The position numbers were made by a program, and so were the translations under genes. Below, piece after piece: positions 1 through 7,330 of a stretch of 64,000 bases of DNA. A model generated the notes under the pieces. It made no database searches, was not told where the DNA came from, and worked only from the letters and a program-made list of their open reading frames with translations. The stretch covers positions 1,364,001 to 1,428,000 of the forward strand of contig NZ_OY782038.1 in the NCBI RefSeq assembly GCF_963677575.1, given 5' to 3'. Origin of the DNA: an uncultured Draconibacterium sp. GTDB taxonomy: Bacteria > Bacteroidota > Bacteroidia > Bacteroidales > Prolixibacteraceae. The stretch's first letter is position 1, and each line of letters opens with the position of its first letter.

Positions 1-97
1 AGGCAGCTTTTTTCTATTCATAAAATCCTAAAAAGTATTTTATTTTAACTAACTTACAGCTGATAAAAAACATTTAATTCTAAAAAAATCCCTTTCT

Positions 98-1831
98 ATG
101 AAAAAATTGCTTTTAAAATTATTGAGTATCGTAGTATTGGCAGGCTTTTTTCAATCCTGCCAGGAAACCTTTGTTGAAGATGAATCTTCAAATGAGATTC
201 AATTAAAATCTGCATCAACTTCAAAATCAGGTTACATTGTTGTATTACAAGACGCTGAAGTAAATCAGGAGTTATCAAAACTCAAAGGATATGAAAAAAA
301 ACAGGCTGCCATGAAATCAGTCTCAGCCAAAATCTTGAAAAGAGCCGGTATTACTGATGGTGAAATCGGACATGTATTTGGAACTGCATTACAAGGTTTT
401 TCGGTTAAAATTCCTCCAGGTCAGTTAAAGAAACTGGAAGATGATCCTTCTGTGAAATACATTCAGGTTGACCGAATAATTTCTCTTGGCTTGCCAGAAC
501 TTTCAATTAAAAAGAAACCGGCTCCAACGCCTCCTGCACAATCTGTACCTTGGGGAATTAGCCGAGTTAACGGAGGCATTAATTATTCCGGAGGTAATGT
601 TGCCTGGATTGTTGACACAGGAATTGATACTGACCACCCGGATCTGAATGTAGATGTATCTCGTAGCCAAACATTTGTTACAACCGAGCCAATACCTTCA
701 GTCGAAGATTTAAATGGTCATGGAACACACGTTGCCGGAACTATTGCAGCTAAAAATGACGACATAGGCGTAGTTGGAGTAGCAGCCGGAGCGACTGTAA
801 TTTCTTGTCGCGTATTAGACCGTAGCGGCTCGGGCTCATTCTCATGGACAGTTGCAGCATTAGATTATATTGCCAGTGTTGGAAGTGCAGGAGACGTAGT
901 AAATATGAGTTTAGGGCCATCAAGCCCTTATATCGATCCTGCAGTTGACGAAGCCGTGCAAACAGTGGCCGCATTAGGAATTAAGATTTCTATCGCTGCA
1001 GGTAACGAAAGCGATGACTGTGATCTATATTCTCCGGCTCACAATGATGGAACAAATATCTACACTATCTCTGCATCAGATGTTAATGACGATTGGGCCT
1101 ACTTTTCGAACTATGGAGATCCGGTTGACTTTTGTGAACCAGGATACAGTATCTATTCTACCTATTTAAACGGTGGCTATGCAACTTTAAGTGGAACATC
1201 AATGGCTGCACCTCATGCTGCCGGAATTTTGTTGTTAGGAGATATTTCTCCGGATGGTACAGTTTCAGGTGATCCGGATGGAAATGCTGATCCGATAGGA
1301 GTTGGTGGTGGTGATACACCTCCTCCAGCAAACGTTGCTCCAACTGCAGATTTCACTTTCTCAGTAACGAATCTTTCAGTTAATTTTACAAACCAAAGCA
1401 GCGATTCCGATGGAACTATTGTATCTTATGATTGGGACTTTGGCGATGGAAATTCTTCCTCTACCCAAGATCCTGCACCACACACCTTCGCAGCAGCAGG
1501 CACTTATACTGTTAGCTTAAGCGTTACTGACGACGATGGCGCAACTGACAGTTATTCAAGCAGCGTTACAGTCACTGATGAACAGCCACCAATTGGCGGT
1601 GATATTGTATTAGATGGTGCAATTACAGGAAATAAAGTAAAAAAAGTAACATTAACCTGGACCGGTGCAACAGGCGCAACAGTTACGTTGTACCTTAACG
1701 GAGATCCGATGGTTATAACCAACAGTGGTTCGTATATTGAAAATTTAGGTAAAATTGCTGGCGGTACTTTTAACTATTATATTGTTGACGAGAACGGAAA
1801 TGAATCTAACTTATTAGATTTATCCTTCTAA
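98..1831 (+). CDS. S8 family (subtilisin-like) serine peptidase lipoprotein with PKD domain
   Basis: The product is a secreted serine endopeptidase, probably anchored as a lipoprotein: the first 21 residues are a hydrophobic signal ending FFQSC, with Cys21 as the likely lipidated residue. Residues about 45-125 look like an I9 propeptide inhibitor. The subtilase catalytic triad is complete: Asp173 (VDTGID), His208 (GHGTHVAGT) and Ser368 (SGTSMAAPHAAG), with the oxyanion Asn in AAGNES. A Gly/Pro-rich linker leads to a PKD domain (about 415-500, with YDWDFGDG) and a C-terminal beta-rich, fibronectin-like domain of about 75 residues. I see no typical type IX sorting tail. It stands alone in front of a clear intrinsic terminator. 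The family call is secure; the substrate is unknown. Confidence 0.93.
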   Translation: MKKLLLKLLSIVVLAGFFQSCQETFVEDESSNEIQLKSASTSKSGYIVVLQDAEVNQELSKLKGYEKKQAAMKSVSAKILKRAGITDGEIGHVFGTALQGFSVKIPPGQLKKLEDDPSVKYIQVDRIISLGLPELSIKKKPAPTPPAQSVPWGISRVNGGINYSGGNVAWIVDTGIDTDHPDLNVDVSRSQTFVTTEPIPSVEDLNGHGTHVAGTIAAKNDDIGVVGVAAGATVISCRVLDRSGSGSFSWTVAALDYIASVGSAGDVVNMSLGPSSPYIDPAVDEAVQTVAALGIKISIAAGNESDDCDLYSPAHNDGTNIYTISASDVNDDWAYFSNYGDPVDFCEPGYSIYSTYLNGGYATLSGTSMAAPHAAGILLLGDISPDGTVSGDPDGNADPIGVGGGDTPPPANVAPTADFTFSVTNLSVNFTNQSSDSDGTIVSYDWDFGDGNSSSTQDPAPHTFAAAGTYTVSLSVTDDDGATDSYSSSVTVTDEQPPIGGDIVLDGAITGNKVKKVTLTWTGATGATVTLYLNGDPMVITNSGSYIENLGKIAGGTFNYYIVDENGNESNLLDLSF

Positions 1832-1852
1832 AGAAAATATTCAAAGATATTT

Positions 1853-1885
1853 AAACCCGGATAGAACTATCCGGGTTTCTTTTTA
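1853..1885 (+). terminator. Intrinsic terminator after the subtilase gene
   Basis: An 11-bp perfect stem (arms 1853-1863 and 1868-1878, AAACCCGGATA) with a 4-nt loop is followed by a T-rich tract. It starts 21 bases after the subtilase stop codon. Confidence 0.85.
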
Positions 1886-1911
1886 TGCTCTTATAAGATT
1901 TTAAGCTCTTT

Positions 1912-1942
1912 TTTGCTCTTTTTCCCAATTTGTGTATTTTTG
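1912..1942 (+). promoter_or_regulatory. Bacteroidota-type promoter for trhO
   Basis: TTTG at 1912-1915 and TATTTTTG (TAnnTTTG) at 1935-1942 are separated by 19 bases, the consensus of the Bacteroidota primary sigma factor. It lies 24 bases before the ATG at 1967. This argues against the longer frame starting at 1913, which would begin inside the promoter. Confidence 0.75.
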
Positions 1943-1966
1943 CCGCGCATTTTAAACGTAGGTAAC

Positions 1967-2995
1967 ATGTTTTTATACAACCGGGTAAATAAGGAAGAAC
2001 TAAAAAAAAGGCTGGCTAAAGAAACCTTTCAGCGCAAAACGATTTCATTTTATCGCTATCATATTTTAGACGATCCACAAGAATTTAGGGATAAATTGTT
2101 TCGCGACTGGTTTCCGTTAGACTGTTTTGGCCGAATTTATGTAGCCCGCGAAGGAATTAACGCACAAATGAGCGTACCGGAACACCACTGGGACGCTTTT
2201 GTGGAAACCATGAAAAGACATGAGATCCTGCAAAACATCCCAATTAAATATGCCATTGAAGACGATGGGAAATCATTCTACAAATTAACCATTAAAGTAC
2301 GCCCAAAACTGGTAGCCGATGGTTTAGATGATAATGCTTACGATGTTACTAACGTGGGAAAACACTTGTCCGGTGTTGAATTCCACGAATATATTGGAAA
2401 AGAAGACACGGTTGTTGTTGACATGCGTAACTACTACGAAAGCGAGATCGGTCATTTTGAAGGTGCGATTTGCCCGGAGGCTGATACTTTTCGCGAAGAA
2501 CTGGAAATTGTTACCGACCTGCTGGAAGATAAAAAAGATAAAAAAGTACTGCTTTACTGTACCGGCGGAATTCGCTGCGAAAAAGCAAGTGCTTACCTGA
2601 AACATCAGGGCTTTGAGGATGTAAATCAACTACACGGCGGGATTCTGGAATATGCTCGTCAGATAAAAACGGCCAAGCTCGATTCAAAATTTATTGGCAA
2701 AAACTTCGTGTTTGACGAACGTTTGGGTGAAAGTGTTAATGGCGAAATCATTTCAAAATGTCACCAATGCGGAAAGCCCTGCGATTCGCACACCAACTGC
2801 GATAATCACGGCTGTCATATTTTATTTATCCAGTGCCCGGAATGTGCCGAAAAATACCGCGGTTGCTGTACGCCCGAATGTTTGGATGAAAAAATGCAAG
2901 GCACCGGCCGTCCATCGGATTTACGAATCGGATTTGGCAATAGCCGTAAATTCAGAAAAAGCCTTTCGTTAATGCAACTCGAGCAACAGAAATAG
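1967..2995 (+). CDS. trhO: tRNA uridine(34) hydroxylase, rhodanese family (TrhO/YceA)
   Basis: The 342-residue protein has the TrhO layout: an N-terminal acylphosphatase-like domain (about 20-120), a rhodanese domain (about 130-235) with the active-site loop YCTGGIRC, and a Cys-rich C-terminal tail (CHQCGKPC, CPECAEKYRGCC). In characterised members it makes 5-hydroxyuridine at the wobble position of tRNA, an oxygen-dependent step. The start was placed at 1967 (MFLYNRV) because the frame opens further upstream only through the promoter. The next gene, a tRNA-dihydrouridine synthase, also modifies tRNA but has its own promoter. Family assignment is firm; the exact reaction is taken from the family. 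Confidence 0.9.
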   Translation: MFLYNRVNKEELKKRLAKETFQRKTISFYRYHILDDPQEFRDKLFRDWFPLDCFGRIYVAREGINAQMSVPEHHWDAFVETMKRHEILQNIPIKYAIEDDGKSFYKLTIKVRPKLVADGLDDNAYDVTNVGKHLSGVEFHEYIGKEDTVVVDMRNYYESEIGHFEGAICPEADTFREELEIVTDLLEDKKDKKVLLYCTGGIRCEKASAYLKHQGFEDVNQLHGGILEYARQIKTAKLDSKFIGKNFVFDERLGESVNGEIISKCHQCGKPCDSHTNCDNHGCHILFIQCPECAEKYRGCCTPECLDEKMQGTGRPSDLRIGFGNSRKFRKSLSLMQLEQQK

Positions 2996-3000
2996 TTTCG

Positions 3001-3031
3001 TTGTGCACTTGTATATGTTTTCATAATTTTG
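3001..3031 (+). promoter_or_regulatory. Promoter for the tRNA-dihydrouridine synthase gene, abutting the start codon
   Basis: TTG at 3001-3003, a 20-base spacer and TAATTTTG (TAnnTTTG) at 3024-3031. The ATG follows only 4 bases later at 3036, so the transcript probably begins at or within a base or two of the start codon. Confidence 0.6.
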
Positions 3032-3035
3032 CGGC

Positions 3036-4010
3036 ATGAACAATTTTTGGCAAGAGTTTAATGGTCCTGCTTTTTCGCTGGCTCCCATGGAGGATGTGAC
3101 CGACACGGTTTTTCGCGAAATTGTAATGGGCATGGCTGATCCGGGGAAGTTACACATGGTTTTTACCGAGTTCACTTCGGTTGAAGGCATGAATCATCCC
3201 GTAGGTCGCGAACGCGTTTCTGAGCGGTTGATCGTAAATGACTCGGAACGTGTTTTGCTTAAAAAACTCAACATTAAAATTGTAGCTCAAATCTGGGGAC
3301 GCAACCCGGAGATATACCACAACATTGCCAAATATATTACCGAGAATTACGATTTCGACGGCATCGACATTAACATGGGATGCCCGGTAAAAAAGGTGTT
3401 TAAAATTGGCGCCTGCAGTGCGTTGATCGGAGAACCGGAACGTGCGAAAGAAATTATCCTGGCCACAAAAGAAGGTACTCACCTACCCGTTAGTGTAAAA
3501 ACGCGCACCGGAATAAAAGAGCACATTACCGAGAACTGGATTGCCAACTTACTTGAAGTTGATCCGGCAGCTATTATTTTGCACGGCCGCACGCAACGAA
3601 TGCAATCGGATGGCGATGCTAGCTGGGAAGAAATTGCCAAAGCTGTTCAACTGAAAAACAGCTTAAAACCGCATATTCCGGTTCATGGAAACGGCGATGT
3701 AATGTCATACAACCAAGGACTTGAGCACGTAAAACAAACAGGCGTTAACGGCATAATGATCGGTCGTGGTATTTTCCATAATCCATGGTTTTTCAATCCT
3801 GATATGGAAGAAGTTTCAATGGAAGACCGGATTGCCAAACTGATAGAACATACCCGGCTTTTTGAACAAACCTGGAGTCCCGACAAAAATTTCAATATCC
3901 TGAAACGTTTCTATAAAATCTACCTCAATTCGTTTCCGGGAGCTGCAAAAATGCGTGCAGATGTTATGGAAATGAAAAATTATGACGAGGTATATTCTTA
4001 TTTCGAATAA
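3036..4010 (+). CDS. tRNA-dihydrouridine synthase (Dus family)
   Basis: This is a 324-residue FMN-dependent reductase that converts uridine to dihydrouridine in the D-loop of tRNA. Diagnostic features are the N-terminal FSLAPMEDVTD FMN-binding stretch, the active-site Cys motif NMGCPVKK near residue 117, the phosphate-binding HGRTQ and NGDV segments, and GIMIGRGIF near the end. Length and domain order fit the DusB/DusC-like branch common in Bacteroidota; the target position cannot be told from sequence. The ATG is fixed by the conserved N-terminus and lies almost on top of the predicted transcription start. Confidence in the family is high. Confidence 0.92.
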   Translation: MNNFWQEFNGPAFSLAPMEDVTDTVFREIVMGMADPGKLHMVFTEFTSVEGMNHPVGRERVSERLIVNDSERVLLKKLNIKIVAQIWGRNPEIYHNIAKYITENYDFDGIDINMGCPVKKVFKIGACSALIGEPERAKEIILATKEGTHLPVSVKTRTGIKEHITENWIANLLEVDPAAIILHGRTQRMQSDGDASWEEIAKAVQLKNSLKPHIPVHGNGDVMSYNQGLEHVKQTGVNGIMIGRGIFHNPWFFNPDMEEVSMEDRIAKLIEHTRLFEQTWSPDKNFNILKRFYKIYLNSFPGAAKMRADVMEMKNYDEVYSYFE

Positions 4011-4115
4011 CAATTCTCGCTCCCCAACCAAACAAATTAAACCATTTATACTCCCTCACTAAGGGTGTTTCACATTTGGATTGTCATTCTATTAATAAAC
4101 CAAAATTCAATAGTT

Positions 4116-4595
4116 ATGACAAAACAATCAAACCGTCGCCAGTTTATTAAAAACAGCTCTTTTACAGGCTGTGCCATTCTGCTCTCAGGAAAACTTTCAG
4201 CCTTTTCTTTTCCACAAGATGAACTTCCCGATCCGAAAAAGCTGGTTTATTGTGGGTACACCTGCCCGGACGATTGCCAGTTTTTGGAAGCATCAGTAAA
4301 AAATGATACTGAGCTAAAGAAAAAAGTTTACAAAGACTGGAAAATAGAAGAGCAATACGGGATAGCTTTTGATGCCGAAAAGATTTTTTGTTTTGGATGT
4401 AAAAATACCGACAAACCCAAAGGAATAGTTCTAACAAATTGTACGGTTCGTGCGTGTGCTATCAATAAACAATTCGACTCCTGCATTCAGTGCAAACAAT
4501 TAAAAGATTGTGACAAAGAACTTTGGAGTAAATTTCCTGATTTTCATAAATCAGTTTTAAGTATGCAAGAAAAATATTTTGCCGGCAAGTCCTAA
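4116..4595 (+). CDS. DUF3795-type cysteine-rich protein with a Tat-like signal
   Basis: The 159-residue protein of unknown function has clustered cysteines (YCGYTCPDDC, CFGCKN, CTVRAC, CIQCKQLKDC) in the pattern of DUF3795, a presumed metal-binding fold. The frame opens at 4065, but the ATG at 4116 is preferred: it places NRRQFIKN, a twin-arginine-like motif, directly before a hydrophobic stretch ending in SAFSF. If real, the protein folds in the cytoplasm, perhaps with a bound metal, and is exported by Tat. Most DUF3795 proteins I know of lack a signal. It is flanked by unrelated genes. Confidence 0.7.
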   Translation: MTKQSNRRQFIKNSSFTGCAILLSGKLSAFSFPQDELPDPKKLVYCGYTCPDDCQFLEASVKNDTELKKKVYKDWKIEEQYGIAFDAEKIFCFGCKNTDKPKGIVLTNCTVRACAINKQFDSCIQCKQLKDCDKELWSKFPDFHKSVLSMQEKYFAGKS

Positions 4596-4667
4596 AATTT
4601 CTTCATAAAACTGTAATTATTTGGCGGTTACTTCTACTTTTATTTCAAAAAAACCGAAACAACCGTT

Positions 4668-5915
4668 ATGAAGAATTTGTACCTGCTTTTCATCTGCCTT
4701 ATTGCTTTTTCATGTAGTTCGAACAAGACTAAAATTTATCAATGGCGCGGCGAAGACCGCAAGGGTATTTTTAACGAACAAAATCTGCTAAAAGAATGGC
4801 CGGAAGACGGACCAGAAGAATTGTGGTACGTTGAAGGTATAGGAGATGGATTTGGCTCGCCAGCAGTTACCGATAGTGAAATTTATATAACTGGAGCTAT
4901 CGACAGTACTGCCACTTTATTTTGTTTCGATTTGAGCGGGCAAAAAAAATGGGAAGTAACTCTCGGAAAAGAATGGGTAACCAGTTACCCGGGATCGCGA
5001 TCGCAACCAACTATTGCAGACGATTTGATTTATGTTGGAACGGGAATGGGAAATTTGTTTTGCCTGAATCGCTCAAACGGAGAAGTAGTTTGGGAAAAAC
5101 GCTTTGTGGAAGATTTTGATGGTATTTACCCACGTTTTGGACACTCGGAAGCGCCGGTTATTGATGGCGACAAGGTTTTCTGGACTCCCGGTGGAAAAGA
5201 ATACAATGTGGTTGGATTGAACCGTTTTACAGGCGATATGCTGTGGAGCAATGCCGGACACAGCGAACGATCGGGTTACAATCCGGGAACGCTGATAAAA
5301 CTACCAACACGTCACATTTTCGTAACGTTTTCAGCTTATAACATGATGAGCTTTGATACTGAAACCGGTGAACTTTTATGGACACATGCACAGGATAATG
5401 TTCCGCTCGACAAACGTCAGCCGGGAATGGGCGATACACACAGCAACTGTGTTATTTACGACTCGGGTTATATTTACTACGCTGCCGGAGATGGAAATTG
5501 TGGTGTAAAACTTCAACTTACGGAAGACGGAACAACGATTAAAGAAGTTTGGCGCAATAAAGGTTTCGACAGCTATATGGGCGGCATTGTAAAAATCGAC
5601 GACCATTTGTATGGAAGCGCAACATCAACCAAATACTTTAAAAGTATTAACGCAACAAGCGGCGAACTATCCGACTCGTTGCAAATAGGCTGGGGCGCAG
5701 TTATTTCAGCCGATAATATGCTTTATTACTACGGTCAAAACGGAACTTTGTCATTGATCGATTTTGATGAAAACGGAAAAATGAACCAAGTCAGTGATTT
5801 TAAAATTACAAGAGGCGCAAAAGAACATTTCTCGCACCCGGTAATTAAAGACGGCATTTTATACCAGCGACACGGTCAGGTGCTGATGGCATTCGAAATA
5901 AAAGCTAAAGGTTAA
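4668..5915 (+). CDS. PQQ-like beta-propeller repeat lipoprotein
   Basis: This 415-residue protein begins with a lipoprotein signal ending IAFSC (Cys16). The rest is a series of beta-propeller blades of the PQQ/BamB type, with repeated patterns such as LFCFDLSGQKKWEV, LFCLNRSNGEVVWEK and MMSFDTETGELLWT. It is probably an outer-membrane or periplasmic protein. Proteins of this type are often annotated as BamB-like or as quinoprotein dehydrogenase-like, but nothing here shows a PQQ cofactor or a Bam role. It ends 4 bases into the convergent folE gene, so there is no room for a terminator between them. Confidence 0.8.
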   Translation: MKNLYLLFICLIAFSCSSNKTKIYQWRGEDRKGIFNEQNLLKEWPEDGPEELWYVEGIGDGFGSPAVTDSEIYITGAIDSTATLFCFDLSGQKKWEVTLGKEWVTSYPGSRSQPTIADDLIYVGTGMGNLFCLNRSNGEVVWEKRFVEDFDGIYPRFGHSEAPVIDGDKVFWTPGGKEYNVVGLNRFTGDMLWSNAGHSERSGYNPGTLIKLPTRHIFVTFSAYNMMSFDTETGELLWTHAQDNVPLDKRQPGMGDTHSNCVIYDSGYIYYAAGDGNCGVKLQLTEDGTTIKEVWRNKGFDSYMGGIVKIDDHLYGSATSTKYFKSINATSGELSDSLQIGWGAVISADNMLYYYGQNGTLSLIDFDENGKMNQVSDFKITRGAKEHFSHPVIKDGILYQRHGQVLMAFEIKAKG

Positions 5916-6625
5916 AGTTCGACGTATTTCAGAAACTCTTCGCGAACACTTTTGTCTTTGAATTTACCGGAATATTCGGCAGTAACCGTACTGCTGCTTT
6001 CATCCTGAATTCCGCGCGACGATACACACATGTGTTTGGCATCAATTACAACTGCTACATCATCTGTTTTTAGTATTGTTTTTAGCTCGTTGGCAATTTG
6101 CACCGTTAAACGCTCCTGCACCTGCGGACGACGTGCAAAATAATCAACAATACGGTTTATTTTGCTCAATCCGATTACTTCGCCCGATGAAATATAAGCT
6201 ACATGAGCTTTTCCTACAATCGGCAGAAAATGATGTTCGCAAGTGGAATTCATGTTAATGTTCTTTTCCACTAACATTTCGCCATATTTGAATTTATTTT
6301 CGAAGACAGAGACTTTCGGTTTATTGGCCGGATTTAATCCATTGAATATTTCCTGCACAAACATTTTGGCAACACGATGTGGCGTTCCGCCCAAACTATC
6401 ATCATTCAAATCGAGCCCCATTGTTTCCATTATATCGCGAAACCTATCTTCAATAATTACCATTTTTCGTTCGTCGCTCAACTCAAAAGCATCAGCACGC
6501 ATTGGAGTATCAATCGATGTTGCAATGTGATTATCGCCTATTGTTTCATGTTTCTCATGCCCGTTTGTTTTACCGTTCTTTCCATTGTCGGTGCTGGTAA
6601 ATATTATTTCTTCCCTGTAACTCAT
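5912..6625 (-). CDS. folE: GTP cyclohydrolase I (FolE)
   Basis: The enzyme converts GTP to 7,8-dihydroneopterin triphosphate, the first step of folate and pterin synthesis. The 237-residue protein has the zinc-binding motif CEHHFLP near residue 128, the second conserved Cys in AKHMCVSSRG, and the LGLSKINRIVDYFARRPQVQERL-type core in the expected order (GLSKINR, RPQVQERLT). The N-terminal 50 residues are a polar, poorly conserved extension, common in this family. The gene is convergent with the propeller gene and overlaps it by 4 bases. Confidence 0.95.
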   Translation of the reverse strand: MSYREEIIFTSTDNGKNGKTNGHEKHETIGDNHIATSIDTPMRADAFELSDERKMVIIEDRFRDIMETMGLDLNDDSLGGTPHRVAKMFVQEIFNGLNPANKPKVSVFENKFKYGEMLVEKNINMNSTCEHHFLPIVGKAHVAYISSGEVIGLSKINRIVDYFARRPQVQERLTVQIANELKTILKTDDVAVVIDAKHMCVSSRGIQDESSSTVTAEYSGKFKDKSVREEFLKYVEL

Positions 6626-6889
6626 AATTTCTGTTTCTAGTTTCTACGAGTTAATAAACAGACCAAAAACTATTTTGTTTAATCTCTAAAAACTAAATAT
6701 TAAACAAATTGAATAAGATTTGATGATACAATTCTCAACTCTGCTGAACCAGATAGTGAAACCCCCTGGTTTTTAACCATATAGAAAGATGCACAAATAA
6801 TTCATGTTTTACAGCTCAATCCCCTACTGTCATTCGTTTATACCGCAAAACAGGAATTGTATTTTTTTTGCCATTTTTTTTCATTTTTC
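6626..6889. other. AT-rich intergenic region between folE and the tRNA promoter
   Basis: About 260 bases with no convincing reading frame. It should contain the folE promoter on the minus strand, but I do not find an exact TAnnTTTG box there. The right part is rich in T runs and leads into the tRNA promoter. Confidence 0.5.
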
Positions 6890-6920
6890 TTTGCCAGTGT
6901 AAAAACAATTTCTACTTTTG
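6890..6920 (+). promoter_or_regulatory. Promoter of the tRNA-Ser/tRNA-Pro unit
   Basis: TTTG at 6890-6893, a 19-base spacer and TACTTTTG (TAnnTTTG) at 6913-6920 match the Bacteroidota consensus exactly. The tRNA-Ser gene starts 100 bases downstream, so the primary transcript would carry a 5' leader of about 95 bases that is removed in processing. Confidence 0.75.
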
Positions 6921-7020
6921 CACACGCTTTAACAAAGCAACGACGTTCAAAACAAATATTGACATAAGTAATAAATGAAATCGCTGTAAAGCGAGATGAC
7001 ATTTAGCACTAAATACCACT

Positions 7021-7108
7021 GGTGAGGTGGGTGAGTGGCTGAAACCACCAGTTTGCTAAACTGGCGTACGGGTAAACTGTACCGCGGGTTCGAATCCCGC
7101 CCTCACCG
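7021..7108 (+). tRNA. tRNA-Ser (anticodon GCT)
   Basis: The 88-nt cloverleaf has a class II long variable arm. The acceptor stem pairs GGTGAGG (7021-7027) with CCTCACC (7101-7107), with discriminator G at 7108. The anticodon loop is TTTGCTAAA in the stem CCAG/CTGG, and the T-arm contains GGTTCGAATCC. No CCA is encoded. It reads AGC/AGT serine codons. Confidence 0.95.
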
Positions 7109-7122
7109 CTTAAAAATATTTT

Positions 7123-7200
7123 CGGGATGTAGCGCAGTCCGGTTAGCGCACCTGCTTTGGGAGCAGGGGGTCCCAGGTTCGAATCCTGGTATCCCGACCA
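7123..7200 (+). tRNA. tRNA-Pro (anticodon TGG)
   Basis: The acceptor stem pairs CGGGATG (7123-7129) with TATCCCG (7190-7196), including one G-T pair at the base. The anticodon loop centres on TGG in the stem CCTGC/GCAGG. The T-arm carries GGTTCGAATCC, and the 3' CCA is encoded at 7198-7200. It follows tRNA-Ser by 14 bases and is presumably cotranscribed. Confidence 0.95.
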
Positions 7201-7209
7201 CTGAAAATC

Positions 7210-7246
7210 AAGGAGTTAAACAAAAGTTTAGCTCCTTTTTTATTTT
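7210..7246 (+). terminator. Intrinsic terminator of the tRNA unit
   Basis: A 12-bp stem with one G-T pair (arms 7210-7221 and 7226-7237) and an AAAA loop is followed by a run of T. On the minus strand the same hairpin sits about 90 bases after the last corrinoid gene, but its T-run in that direction is weak. Confidence 0.8.
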
Positions 7247-7330
7247 ATTCTATTAGGTACAACAAAACTGATAGGACTTTAAATCGCACTTCCACACTCA
7301 AAACAAATAATACAACTTACATTTAACGAT

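Noticed and set aside
1913..1966. N-terminal extension of the TrhO frame
   Set aside because: The added codons lie inside a consensus promoter and are not conserved-looking; translation should start at 1967.
7035..7256. Open frame of 73 codons across the two tRNA genes
   Set aside because: It coincides with tRNA-Ser, tRNA-Pro and the terminator, which explain the sequence completely.
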